Origin: RZZS01 sp964498755
GTDB taxonomy: Bacteria; Pseudomonadota; Alphaproteobacteria; Micavibrionales; Micavibrionaceae
Length of the DNA: 64,000 nt
NCBI GenBank assembly: GCA_964498755.1
Contig: CAZCIB010000009.1
Location: 1-64,000 of the forward strand
Direction of reading: 5' to 3'
Positions within the stretch are counted from its first letter, which is position 1, and each line of letters begins with the position of its first letter. Under the pieces are notes generated by a model. That model saw only the letters and a program-made list of their open reading frames with translations. It did no database searches and was not told where the DNA came from. The position numbers and the translations under genes are program-made. Below, piece by piece: positions 9,257 to 17,446 of this stretch.

Positions 9257-10505
9257 TCGGGTCCGGGGTGTTATTTATAACGTGCTGCTTGTCGTTATCC
9301 ATACTATACAAACCCGCCCTGTGGCCAACAAGAACCGCAAGAAGCAATATCGCCCCGTAGTCCAGCGATTTATAGCTGGCGTAAAGAAACGTTGAGATCA
9401 ACGCCGGACCTGTGAGAGCCGACAACAATACCGTCCGCTGGAGAAAGATTTTTCTTAAAGGCGAGAAAATCCGCCAAAGGTAAACGCCTGCGAGCAACGT
9501 CCCCGCAAGTCCCGTCTTCATCCAGAACGCCGTAAAAAGATTATGCGTGAAATTGGCCGTTTGCCCGCCCGTCGCAGGCGATACGAACGTTGCGCCCCAG
9601 CCATTGCCAAACAAAACGGTCAAAACGCCGCCGTCCAGCGTCTCCAGAACCGCCGCGGCTTCCTGAATCCGGTTATTCATGCCGACGGCCATCGTCTTGT
9701 TGACGAGCAAACCCAGAAACTCCTGAAATTGCGGCTGAAAATACAGTATTAATCCTGAAGCGGCGAGAACGGGAAGGATCGCCCGCACAGGCGACCTTAA
9801 CGTCATAAAAGCAAGAAAGGCCGCCAGAGCCAGCGCAAAAAAGGCAAACGTCGCCCGCTGTACAGCGCCGGCCATCGCCAGAACCGGAAAGCTGGCGACG
9901 GCAAAACAGAACGCGGCAATCAGAACGCCGCCCGGACTTATTGAATATCCAAGGCGCGCCATGCCCATGCCGGACAACAGGACAGCCGCAAACAGGACGG
10001 TCGGCGCATTGGCCAGATAAAGCATTTCATTTCCGGACGGCATGAGAAAGCCTGTGGGAATGGCGTAGGGCAGTAAGGGCGCCGCCGCCCGCAGGGAAAA
10101 TAAAACGCCAGCGAGCGCAACGGTAAAAATCAGAATCTTTTCGCTGTTACGGTCTGCCTGAAGAGCCTGAATAAAAAATAATGGCGCAAGGAAAAACAAA
10201 AAGGGAATAAGATCGCGTATCATCATCGCCGCCGCGTTTCCGTTGATAACGCCCGCCAGCAGCGGAACGCTCATGCCGTAGCACAGCAGCGCGAACGCCG
10301 TTCTCTGCCATCGCGGCTGGCTCCGCCTGTCCGATACAATCATGCCGATGACCGCGGGCAGGGCCGCGTAAACAAGCAAACCTCCTGTTAAAAGCTCGAC
10401 AATGCCGGGACTGTCCGGCGTCGGCGACCCGGCCAGCGCATACAAAATCAGGGCCGCGATAAGCGCGGCGAACTGGGTCTTGTAACGGCGCGCTTCAGGA
10501 ACCAT
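9213..10505 (-). CDS. O-antigen ligase/polymerase-like multi-spanning membrane protein
   Basis: 430 aa from the ATG at 10505 (MVPEARRYKTQF). A longer frame runs upstream but only by reading antisense-like through the TauE gene, so it is rejected. About ten hydrophobic helices span the length, with a larger loop near 310-345 that includes FGNGWGATFVSP. This is the O-antigen ligase/Wzy plan, in which the periplasmic loop carries the active site. It would join or polymerise glycan units on the periplasmic face. It overlaps the TauE gene by 11 nt and the GT4 gene by 44 nt, so translation is probably coupled. Sequence identity in this family is low, so ligase versus polymerase cannot be settled. 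Confidence 0.75.
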   Translation of the reverse strand: MVPEARRYKTQFAALIAALILYALAGSPTPDSPGIVELLTGGLLVYAALPAVIGMIVSDRRSQPRWQRTAFALLCYGMSVPLLAGVINGNAAAMMIRDLIPFLFFLAPLFFIQALQADRNSEKILIFTVALAGVLFSLRAAAPLLPYAIPTGFLMPSGNEMLYLANAPTVLFAAVLLSGMGMARLGYSISPGGVLIAAFCFAVASFPVLAMAGAVQRATFAFFALALAAFLAFMTLRSPVRAILPVLAASGLILYFQPQFQEFLGLLVNKTMAVGMNNRIQEAAAVLETLDGGVLTVLFGNGWGATFVSPATGGQTANFTHNLFTAFWMKTGLAGTLLAGVYLWRIFSPLRKIFLQRTVLLSALTGPALISTFLYASYKSLDYGAILLLAVLVGHRAGLYSMDNDKQHVINNTPDPNATEKQRKALSSLH

Positions 10506-11313
10506 GGAAGACCCCGTACAGCATCCGGACCGCGACAAGCGCCATGAATGCGGCAAAGATTTTGCGTAAAAGATTAACGGGAAGCGCATGCGCGACCTTC
10601 GCGCCAAGCGGCGCGCATAGAACGCTCGCCGGCACGATCGCCAGCCAGGCCGGAACATTGAAATAACCAATGGAAAAAGGCGGAAGATTTTCAGCCATAC
10701 AGCCAATGACCACAAAGCCGAGCGTTGCCGGTATCGCAATGAGCAACCCGAGCGCCGCGGCCGTCCCGACAGCTTCCCGGATCTGAACGCCGCAAAGGCT
10801 CATATACGGAACGCTGATCGTTGCGCCGCCGATGCCCATCAGCGTCGAGAGCGTTCCGACAGCCCCGCCCGCCAACGCATTCGATATTCTTCCGGCCTTT
10901 ATTTGAAACGCCTCAAAGCGCGCGGGATTGCTGATCATGATTAACGCCAGAAAGACAAGCGCGCAGGCGAAAACAGCTTTCAGGCTTTCAGATGACATTT
11001 CATGCGCAATAAGCGAACCCAGCCCCGCGCCGATCACTACGCCAGCGCCGACTTCCCGAACCAGATCGAAACGCACCGCGCCCCTTTGCCAGTGTGAGCG
11101 CGCGGACATAAAACCGGTCGGCGCGATCACCGCCAGAGACGTTCCGACCGCGATATGCATGTTATGTCCTGTTTCATAACCGAGCAGATCAAGAAAGTAA
11201 TAAATTCCCGGAACCAGAACTACGCCGCCGCCGATGCCAAGCATGCCCGCAAGAAGGCCGGCAAACGCGCCCAGCGCCAGAAACAACGGAAGAAATATCA
11301 GAAAATCCTGCAC
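10495..11313 (-). CDS. TauE/SafE-family transporter
   Basis: 272 aa with about eight membrane helices in two halves. Each half starts with the glycine-rich motif of the family: GMLGIGGGVVLVPGIYY at about 23-39 and TLMGIGGATISVPYMSL at about 158-174. Family members export sulfite, sulfoacetate or similar anions, but substrates cannot be read from sequence. It is the first gene of the minus-strand operon that continues with ligase, GT4, Wzz-like and GT2 genes, overlapping the ligase by 11 nt. A link with sulfated or anionic polysaccharide is possible but is only inferred from position. Confidence 0.85.
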   Translation of the reverse strand: MQDFLIFLPLFLALGAFAGLLAGMLGIGGGVVLVPGIYYFLDLLGYETGHNMHIAVGTSLAVIAPTGFMSARSHWQRGAVRFDLVREVGAGVVIGAGLGSLIAHEMSSESLKAVFACALVFLALIMISNPARFEAFQIKAGRISNALAGGAVGTLSTLMGIGGATISVPYMSLCGVQIREAVGTAAALGLLIAIPATLGFVVIGCMAENLPPFSIGYFNVPAWLAIVPASVLCAPLGAKVAHALPVNLLRKIFAAFMALVAVRMLYGVFHGS

Positions 11314-11366
11314 AGTTTAAAGCTAGCGCGGGAAATGATGGAACTCAAGACATGCCGCTCTGGTCT

Positions 11367-12035
11367 TTAACGCGGCGAGAGAAAAACCCGGGTTCCGGTT
11401 TTTTTGCGCCTTTCCTGGCTTCCGGTTTTACCACGGTATATAAGTTTTTGTTGAGATTGCCCCTGCGCCGCATCGCGGCCGCCGCTGGCGGATTGCCGAT
11501 TCGCGCCGGTTGTGTTCGTATAGCTGGACAATCTCTCTTGCCGCAACTGCTCTGCCCTGCGCGTATGCGCGGCTTCAGAGCGGCGCAAGGCCTCCGTGTT
11601 TTGCCTTGAGCGGGCGCGGATTAATTCTGCGCGTTTCCCGCGTTCCGCGCTCATTTCAGCAATTTTTTGCGCCTCTCTTTGCTGGGTTTCAAGCGATAAT
11701 TCGTAAAGTTTGCGCTCATTATCACTCGATCCCCTGTTATAGAAGTCATATATTTCTTTCATGGAACCGGTCTGATTGAAACGTTCGGCGCGCCGGATTA
11801 TGTCCGCGCTTTTCATCTGCCTTGCAGTCTGGTTGCTCTGGATCATGCGCTTGATACTGAAAGGACTGGCGGAGCTGGCTCCGCTTCCTGAATTGTAGAC
11901 TTTATTGCCACAGTTCACGCACTTCCTACTCCCCTGATCCGAAAGAAAAATCGAGGATTTTCCCTCCGAATTTTGCGCCAGAGCCCCTGAATAAGGTATG
12001 ATCAGAATGACTGCAAATAGTATGTAAAACTTCAT
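11367..12035 (-). CDS. Secreted hypothetical protein, coiled-coil rich (222 aa)
   Basis: The ATG at 12035 gives a clean signal peptide (MKFYILFAVILIIPYSGALAQ) and is preferred over the longer frame from 12098. After the signal there is a C-x-x-C pair (RKCVNCGNKVYNSGSG) at about 40-55. A long charged region rich in R, E, Q and A (about 85-175, e.g. AQKIAEMSAERGKRAELIRA) probably forms a coiled coil, and the tail is basic and low in complexity. No family recognised. The CxxC next to a Gly/Ser linker could bind metal or form a disulfide. It is divergent from the gene at 12240 and ends 53 nt before the polysaccharide operon. Confidence 0.65.
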   Translation of the reverse strand: MKFYILFAVILIIPYSGALAQNSEGKSSIFLSDQGSRKCVNCGNKVYNSGSGASSASPFSIKRMIQSNQTARQMKSADIIRRAERFNQTGSMKEIYDFYNRGSSDNERKLYELSLETQQREAQKIAEMSAERGKRAELIRARSRQNTEALRRSEAAHTRRAEQLRQERLSSYTNTTGANRQSASGGRDAAQGQSQQKLIYRGKTGSQERRKKTGTRVFLSPR

Positions 12036-12239
12036 GGTGAATAACCTGTCTGTGCCATGCGGTGTACGTGCTTTCAGTATAGCAGAAACGGTCTGCAAAA
12101 GAAAAAAACGTGAAGGGCTGAACTTAACCGTTTTTTAAAGGAAAAGGCCCATGATAATAGCGTTTTCATAAGAAAAAATAGATGGCGTTAAGCGCGATCT
12201 GAAGAGGAACCGGACAGAATTATTAGAAGGAGTGAGACG

Positions 12240-12929
12240 ATGCAGGTTAATATCGCTAAGTTTATGCAGGACGCAGGAATAGAAGAGCAAATCTATCCAG
12301 GCAAGCGTCTTGTGAAAAGATGCCCGCAGCCGGGCGAGTACAAAAGCCACAGCGTGGTCATCGACTGGCGCGACCCCGACCTGTTTCAGATCAAGGTCAA
12401 GGCCGGCCAGAGCGGAAAGGTCCTGCCGCCGGAACTGTTGAAGAAATATCCGGTCAGCTTCCAGAGCCCGACTTATGTGAACATCAGCGTTAAGGAAGAA
12501 GACCTGAACGACAACGAAGAGGAACAGGACGAGGACGAAGAGGGCGAAAGCTCAGCCTCCGGCAAGGGCGGCGGCAAGGGCCAGAAGAAAAAGAAAAAGC
12601 CCGAAACCGAACCCGAAGAAAAGAAAGGCGTGCTGAGCGCATTCTCTGAAGTCATCGAAGGCAAAATCCCCGAGCTTGGCAAGGTCACGGAAATGGTCGT
12701 GATGGGCATGCAGATCAGCGAACGCGCCTATGAACGCGTACTGGACGCCATGACGCATCAGATTGAAAAGGGCAAGGTCGTGGCCACGGAACTGCTCGCC
12801 GAGGGCGGCAAGTTCATCACGCGCTACACGCCGCCAAGCTTCATGAAGCCCAAGGGCAATGAAAACGCGCAATACACATACGACCGTGAGAAAATCGAGC
12901 CAATGTTCGGGGCCATCGCGCCGCGGTAA
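12240..12929 (+). CDS. Hypothetical protein with acidic/lysine-rich linker (229 aa)
   Basis: A strong ribosome binding site (AGAAGGAG) precedes the ATG. The N-terminal domain (about 1-85) starts MQVNIAKFMQDAGIEEQIYPG and looks globular. A very acidic stretch follows (about 85-103, NDNEEEQDEDEEGE), then a Gly/Lys run (GKGGGKGQKKKKK, about 107-119). A helical C-terminal domain (about 130-229) contains VVMGMQISERAYERVLDA. No signal peptide or membrane helix. Family not recognised; the charge-block linker suggests a scaffold or nucleic-acid-associated role, but this is a guess. A clear terminator follows at 12960, so it is probably a single-gene unit. Confidence 0.7.
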   Translation: MQVNIAKFMQDAGIEEQIYPGKRLVKRCPQPGEYKSHSVVIDWRDPDLFQIKVKAGQSGKVLPPELLKKYPVSFQSPTYVNISVKEEDLNDNEEEQDEDEEGESSASGKGGGKGQKKKKKPETEPEEKKGVLSAFSEVIEGKIPELGKVTEMVVMGMQISERAYERVLDAMTHQIEKGKVVATELLAEGGKFITRYTPPSFMKPKGNENAQYTYDREKIEPMFGAIAPR

Positions 12930-12959
12930 ACAAAAATAACGCACTCCTTCACATAAAGG

Positions 12960-12988
12960 CGGGGCCGGATAACGGTCCCGTTTTTTTT
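12960..12988 (+). terminator. Rho-independent terminator
   Basis: CGGGGCCG, loop GATAA, CGGTCCCG (one G-T pair), then eight Ts, 30 nt after the stop of the hypothetical gene. A textbook intrinsic terminator. Confidence 0.9.
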
Positions 12989-13023
12989 GCGCAAAGCGCA
13001 TATTGATCATTAACAATGATTAT

Positions 13024-13228
13024 TATAGTGGATTGAATAATTAATGCGCCATCCGCTCCGGCTTTTATGTGGCCGCGCGCAGCGCATTTATAAACTACAG
13101 AGCGCGCAGAGAACGCAGAGAAAAAGCTCTCTAAAAAAACTCTGCGCCCTCTGCGATCTCTGTAGTTTAAAACTTTTTAGCGAAAATCAGGCCGCAAAAA
13201 TGGATTATTATTTATTCAATTGACTATA
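13024..13228. mobile_element. MITE-like element, copy 1
   Basis: A 205-bp unit bounded by TATAGTGGATTGAATAA (left) and TTATTCAATTGACTATA (right), imperfect terminal inverted repeats ending in TA. Inside, an arm of CAGAG units (ACTACAGAGCGCGCAGAGAA) faces its complement (CTCTGCGATCTCTGTAGT). A second copy lies inverted at 16638-16840, sharing the terminal repeats, the segment AATGCGCCATCCGCTCCGGC and the GCGAAAATCAGG block. It has no coding capacity. TA ends and size suggest a non-autonomous relative of an IS630/mariner-type element; that origin is inferred, as no transposase is in the window. Confidence 0.75.
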
Positions 13229-13313
13229 GACGTTCTTGCGCTCTTTCACGACCACATGGACTTGCCCGCGCATTTGGGTAGACTGGAGAACGCAAAAAAC
13301 AAGGAATTCTGAA

Positions 13314-13799
13314 ATGACCGAAAAATGGGACAGGCGGTTTCTGGAACTCGCGAAGCTTGTGGCCTCGTGGTCGAAGGACCCGTCGACGCAGGTCGGGGCC
13401 GTCATCGCCGACGATAAAAACCGCATCGTCTCCATCGGCTTTAACGGCTTCGCGCGCGGCGTGCAGGATTTGACCGAACGCCTTGAAGACCGCGACGTGA
13501 AGTATAAAATAGTTTTGCACGCCGAGGAGAACGCCCTGCATTTCGCGCACCGGGACGTGAGCGGCTGCACGGTTTACACATGGCCGCTGATGCCCTGCGC
13601 GGCCTGCATGTCGCGGATCATCCAGCGCGGGATTACGCGGGTGGTCTCGGTGGAAAACGACAACCCGCGCTGGCAGGAACACTTTAAACTCTCAAGGGAA
13701 CTCGCGGGCGAAGCGGGCGTTGAGGTCACGTTACTTGAAGAATTTCACGATGAAGATACGGAATGTCTGACGACGAACATCATCAAGAAAAGAAGCTGA
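13314..13799 (+). CDS. Deoxycytidylate deaminase (ComEB/dCMP deaminase family)
   Basis: 161 aa. The ATG at 13314 (MTEKWDRRFLELA) has AAGGA upstream. The longer frame from 13236 starts inside the region next to the MITE and is rejected. The zinc-dependent deaminase signature is complete: H69-A-E71 (VLHAEENAL), with E71 the proton shuttle, and P94-C95-A-A-C98 (LMPCAACMS). Family members turn dCMP into dUMP for thymidylate synthesis, in the cytoplasm. The last 37 bases overlap the rhomboid gene, so the two are probably translated together; I see no functional reason for that pairing. Confidence 0.88.
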   Translation: MTEKWDRRFLELAKLVASWSKDPSTQVGAVIADDKNRIVSIGFNGFARGVQDLTERLEDRDVKYKIVLHAEENALHFAHRDVSGCTVYTWPLMPCAACMSRIIQRGITRVVSVENDNPRWQEHFKLSRELAGEAGVEVTLLEEFHDEDTECLTTNIIKKRS

Positions 13800-14542
13800 A
13801 CGGCTCCGGCGGCAACAGCCACAATCAAGACGACGACAACGTCGTCGAGCTGCCGACGCTCGCCGAGCGCGACCGCATGCGCCGCGAGCAGGAACGCGCC
13901 TATCAAAAGGAATACAAAGCGCGCCAGCGCGCCGCGCACGGGCCTCTGATCAACATGCCGCCGCTGACCAAATACATGATCGGCGGAATTGTGCTGATCC
14001 AGGTCATTGTCACATTCCTGCCGGGGCCGGAGCAGTTTATGCTGATCCGCTCCTTCGGCTTCATTCCCGGCATGTATACGGGCGCGATACCGTTTGAGCT
14101 CAGCGCATTTTACAGACCCTTCACCTATAACATCCTGCATGGCGGCTGGCTCCATGTCGGGATGAACGCGGTGATGCTGGCGGCGTTCGGCTCGGGCGTA
14201 GAGAAATGGCTCGGCACGCGGTCCACGATTTACTTCTTTATCGCCTGCGGCCTGATCGCGGCCGCCGCGCATTTCCTGTTGCAGCCGAATTCCGACGTCC
14301 CGGTCGTCGGCGCAAGCGGGGCCATCAGCGGCATGTTCGCCGCCGCGATTATGATGCTCTATCAGGGCGGCATGCTCCCCGCCGGACGGTTTGGAATTCT
14401 GCCGCTGGTCCTGTTATGGATCGGCATATCGCTTGTCTTCGGCATGTTCGGCGCGCCGGGCGGCGAGAGCGTCGCATGGGCCGCGCATATCGGCGGCTTC
14501 CTCGGCGGCTTCGCCGTGCTCAAGGTGATGGGCCGGGTCTGA
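13763..14542 (+). CDS. Rhomboid-family intramembrane serine protease
   Basis: 259 aa. A hydrophilic, charged N-terminal tail of about 70 residues is followed by six or so membrane helices. The catalytic serine is S185 in GASGAISGMF and the histidine is H242 in AAHIGGFLGG. The L1-loop/TM2 signature HGGWLHVGMN is at about 128-137. The full dyad means an active protease, cutting single-pass membrane proteins within the bilayer; the substrate is unknown. It overlaps the deaminase gene by 37 nt. A second, isolated copy of its last 20 or so codons lies at 16541-16604. Confidence 0.9.
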   Translation: MSDDEHHQEKKLNGSGGNSHNQDDDNVVELPTLAERDRMRREQERAYQKEYKARQRAAHGPLINMPPLTKYMIGGIVLIQVIVTFLPGPEQFMLIRSFGFIPGMYTGAIPFELSAFYRPFTYNILHGGWLHVGMNAVMLAAFGSGVEKWLGTRSTIYFFIACGLIAAAAHFLLQPNSDVPVVGASGAISGMFAAAIMMLYQGGMLPAGRFGILPLVLLWIGISLVFGMFGAPGGESVAWAAHIGGFLGGFAVLKVMGRV

Positions 14543-14567
14543 TAAACCTGCCTCTCGTCCCGCAAGA

Positions 14568-16022
14568 TCACGTCCCGCAAAAGGTCTGGTATACGCGCTC
14601 TGACGGCGGCGGCGGCGCGGTATAGGGGGAATGTTCGGGCTGATCCGCGTAGGGTTCCTTCAAAGCGTCCAGCATGTCGTGAAACGGCTTCATATCGCCG
14701 TTGACGCCCGCCGCGAGCGCGGCCTCGACCATATGGTTGCGCGGAATTACGGCCGGATTATGCGCGCGCATCAGACATTGCGCCGATTTCAAAGGCTTCG
14801 TATTTTGCGCGAGCCTGTCGCGCCAGCGTTTATGCCAGTCCCGGAACGCCGGGGAATCGTACGGCTTGCCCGGCGGCGGCGCTTCGGCGCGCAAATCCCG
14901 GAACGTGTTCGTATAATCCGCGCCTTCCCTTTGCATCCAGTCCAGCAAATCCCCGACAAGCGCGCTGTCTTCTTCGCGCCGACCGAACAGGCCGAGCTTG
15001 GCGCGCATCATATCGAGCCATTTCTCCTGATAAAGCGGGGCAAAGGCGTTAACGCGCTCTTCGGCCAGTTTAACCGCCTTGTTTTCATCCTCATGGATCA
15101 GTGGCAGCAAGGCCTCGGCGAAGCGGGCGAGATTCCATTGCGCCATAACAGGCTGGGCGCCATAGGCGTATCGCCCGGCCATATCGATCGAGCTGAAAAC
15201 CGTCGCGGGGTGAAACGCGTCCATAAACGCGCAGGGACCGTAATCAATCGTCTCGCCGGACAGGGCCATGTTATCCGTATTCATCACGCCGTGAATAAAA
15301 CCGGCGCGCATCCAGTGCGTGACCAGATCGGCCTGGCGTTCGCTTACCGCCTCCAGAAGCGCGAGAGCCTTGTTCTCCTGTTCCGCAAGCGCGGGGAAAT
15401 GGCGCTCCAGCGTATAATCCACAAGCGTTTGCAGCAGCTCAATGTCCTGCCGCGCGGCGGCGTATTCAAACGTGCCGACGCGGATATGCGAGCTGGCCAC
15501 CCGCGTCAAGACCGCCCCCGGCAGCATCGTTTCCCGCGCGACGTCCTCCCCGGTTTTCACCACGGCCAGACTGCGCGTCGTCGGGATGTTCAGCGCATGC
15601 ATCGCCTCGGAAATCAGGTATTCGCGCAGCATCGGCCCCAGCGCGGCGCGCCCGTCGCCCATGCGGGAATAGGGCGTCCGGCCGGAGCCTTTGAACTGAA
15701 TATCAAAACGCCCGCCATCCGGCGTAATGTGCTCGCCCCAGACATGCGCCCGCCCGTCGCCCAGCATGGTGAAGGATCCGAACTGGTGCCCCGCATAGGC
15801 CTGCGCGAGCGGCTCCGCCCCTTCGGGGAGCGCATTGCCGGAAAAGAGCGCGGCCTGCTCCTCCGCGTTCATGCCCGAAAAATCCAGCCCCATCCCGGCG
15901 GCGAGCCGGTCATTCAGGATCACGATTTCCGGCGCGGCGGCGGGCGCGGGCGCAAGCTTCGTATAGAGCGTCTCCGGCAGGCGCGCGTAAGTATTGTCAA
16001 AATGAAAACCGGCTGCCGTCAT
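14568..16022 (-). CDS. selO: Protein adenylyltransferase SelO (YdiU/UPF0061)
   Basis: 484 aa from the ATG at 16022 (MTAAGFHFDNTYARLPE), which is where SelO proteins begin; the frame extends upstream only through the DUF2237 gene. Seen: QFKGSGRTPYSRMGDGRAAL (nucleotide-binding segment, near 110-130), LREYLISEAMHALNIPTTRSL, HGVMNTDNMALSG and TIDYGPCAFMD (metal-binding Asn/Asp) and the C-terminal FCGT. SelO is a pseudokinase-fold enzyme that transfers AMP from ATP to Ser, Thr or Tyr of proteins, linked to redox stress. Length is typical for the family. It starts 2 nt after the DUF2237 stop, so the two form an operon. It is convergent with the rhomboid gene. Confidence 0.93.
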   Translation of the reverse strand: MTAAGFHFDNTYARLPETLYTKLAPAPAAAPEIVILNDRLAAGMGLDFSGMNAEEQAALFSGNALPEGAEPLAQAYAGHQFGSFTMLGDGRAHVWGEHITPDGGRFDIQFKGSGRTPYSRMGDGRAALGPMLREYLISEAMHALNIPTTRSLAVVKTGEDVARETMLPGAVLTRVASSHIRVGTFEYAAARQDIELLQTLVDYTLERHFPALAEQENKALALLEAVSERQADLVTHWMRAGFIHGVMNTDNMALSGETIDYGPCAFMDAFHPATVFSSIDMAGRYAYGAQPVMAQWNLARFAEALLPLIHEDENKAVKLAEERVNAFAPLYQEKWLDMMRAKLGLFGRREEDSALVGDLLDWMQREGADYTNTFRDLRAEAPPPGKPYDSPAFRDWHKRWRDRLAQNTKPLKSAQCLMRAHNPAVIPRNHMVEAALAAGVNGDMKPFHDMLDALKEPYADQPEHSPYTAPPPPSERVYQTFCGT

Positions 16023-16024
16023 GA

Positions 16025-16411
16025 TTAATGCGTCGCCTTGATCGCGTGTTGTTTCAGCGCGTCCAGCGGCGCGTAATCCAGCGCGCTTTCCTCGCACGCC
16101 TCCAGAATCACCGGCGGCGCGGCGCCTTCCTCCCACGCCTCTTTCCAGCGCGCGGCGCACAGACACCAGCGGTCTCCCGGCTTCAGCCCCGGAAAACCGA
16201 ATTCCGGGCGCGGCGTCGACAAATCATTGCCCTGCTCTTTCGTGAACTGCAAAAACGCCGCCGTCATTTCCGCGCAAACGACGTGCCGCCCGGCGTCCAA
16301 CTCGTCCGTGCGGCAATAACCGTCGCGGAAAAACCCCGTCTTCGGCGCATGACAACAAGCCTCAAGCCGCCCGCCCAGCGCGTTGCGCCTGTTTTCCTTC
16401 TCTTCGCTCAT
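16025..16411 (-). CDS. DUF2237 family protein
   Basis: 128 aa with GGGGAG 5 nt before the ATG. The conserved core of DUF2237 is present: GFFRDGYCRT (about 26-35), HVVCAEMTAAFLQF (about 43-56), GNDLSTPRPEFGFPGLKPGD (about 61-80) and RWCLCAARWKEA (about 81-92). Several cysteines (CC at 19-20, C33, C46, C83, C85) are conserved in the family and suggest metal or redox chemistry, but no function is established to my knowledge. It is the first gene of a pair with selO, which fits a redox theme. Confidence 0.88.
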   Translation of the reverse strand: MSEEKENRRNALGGRLEACCHAPKTGFFRDGYCRTDELDAGRHVVCAEMTAAFLQFTKEQGNDLSTPRPEFGFPGLKPGDRWCLCAARWKEAWEEGAAPPVILEACEESALDYAPLDALKQHAIKATH

Positions 16412-16540
16412 ATGCGCTCCCCTTTTTGATCGCGTAAGTAATACTAGCCTTCAACAGGCAAATGTCGCGCAAAAGGATAAAAAAACGCGTTACGGCTTCC
16501 CGCCCCCGATATCGCTTGAGGCGATGAAAAATAGCCGCAG

Positions 16541-16604
16541 AGCCGCGCATATCGCGGGCTTCCTCGGTGGCTTCGCCGTGCTCAAGGTGACGGGGCGGGT
16601 ATAA
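16541..16604 (+). pseudogene. Isolated copy of the rhomboid gene's 3' end
   Basis: The 64 bases ending in TAA at 16602-16604 translate as AHIAGFLGGFAVLKVTGRV, against AHIGGFLGGFAVLKVMGRV at the end of the rhomboid gene (14483-14542); the DNA is nearly identical. There is no upstream rhomboid sequence, so it is a remnant of a duplication or recombination. It lies just before MITE copy 2, while the intact gene follows MITE copy 1. Confidence 0.8.
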
Positions 16605-16637
16605 ACGACCACCTCTCTTTTTCCGCCATCCCGGAAG

Positions 16638-16840
16638 CTAGAGCGAATAAATATTGATCCATTTTTTGCGCCTGATTTTCGCCAGAAAATTTAAACTACA
16701 GAGATCGCAGAGAGCGCAGAGTTCTTTTCAAGAGCGTGTATTCTCTGCGGTCTCTGCGCGCTCTGTAGTTTTAAAAATGCGCTGCGCGCAGCTTCATAAA
16801 AGCCGGAGCGGATGGCGCATTAATTATTCAATTCACTATA
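16638..16840. mobile_element. MITE-like element, copy 2 (inverted relative to copy 1)
   Basis: The reverse complement matches copy 1 along its length: CTATAGTGAATTGAATAA end, AATGCGCCATCCGCTCCGGC, CAGAG-unit stem (16690-16770), GCGAAAATCAGG and TGGATCAAT. The left end (CTAGAGCGAATAAATATT) has decayed. The right end shares its TATAG with the next element, so the two abut. Confidence 0.72.
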
Positions 16841-17042
16841 GCTGTTTGAATTAATAATTATCCATATATTTTCATTCCGAGCGTAGCCCGCGCTTGCTAT
16901 GCAAGGGCGGGCGCAGCCGAGGAATCCGTGTAGAATGGATAGTGGATCAGATCTCTCCGCTTCGCCCGCCTTCGTATAGACGAAGGCGCGGCTTCGGTCG
17001 AGATGACAATCTTGTGGATATTGATTTAATCAAGTGACTATA
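16836..17042. repeat. Third TIR-bounded element carrying a GTCATCTCGACC-type palindrome
   Basis: It starts CTATAGCTGTTTGAATTA and ends TAATCAAGTGACTATA, ends of the same type as the MITE copies (compare the right end of copy 1 reversed, CTATAGTCAATTGAATAA). The core is a different repeat family (AGCGTAGCCCGCGC ... TCGGTCGAGATGACAAT) also seen at 23878-23985 and 54893-55032. So one kind of terminal repeat appears with two different cores. Confidence 0.6.
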
Positions 17043-17128
17043 TATGTCGAACCCGCCGCGCAGCGGTCAGGTGAGACTTGCTATCCGGGATCCATAGGAA
17101 AGTTGTATTCGCGCCGCCGGGACTTTTA

Positions 17129-17310
17129 AACCACAGAGGCGCAGAGAACACAGAGTTTCACAGAGAACGCAACGAAGAAATGATCGTCATTGCGAAGAAG
17201 CGCCGCGACTGAAGCAATCCATAAAAGTTACAGATCCGGGCTTTCGCCGGGATGACAATTGGCGAGATTTTTTTCTGTGAAACTCTGTTTCCTCTGCGTC
17301 TCTGTGGTAA
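17129..17310. repeat. CAGAG-unit inverted repeat with a second repeat nested in its loop
   Basis: Arms at 17129-17166 (ACCACAGAGGCGCAGAGAAC...) and 17273-17310 (...CTCTGCGTCTCTGTGGT) are complementary. The loop holds a CGTCATTGCGA...GGATGACAA repeat (17180-17260) of a family also seen near 34095-34175 and 59056-59100. The order suggests insertion of one repeat into another. The rest of 16412-17446 holds no gene that I can support. Confidence 0.7.
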
Positions 17311-17446
17311 AAAACAGCCCCAAAAGGCCCCAAATATGCTATAGTGTAAGCATAAACGCCGCACATGCGCCCGCATAAAAAAGTCAAAAAAACCGGACTT
17401 AGTCCGTTTAACGGGCCCGTTACCTTTTCCAAATTTATTATCAATA

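Noticed and set aside
9213..10739. Longer 508-codon form of the ligase-like gene
   Set aside because: The extra N-terminal part overlaps the TauE gene in another frame and lacks membrane-protein character; the ATG at 10505 is used.
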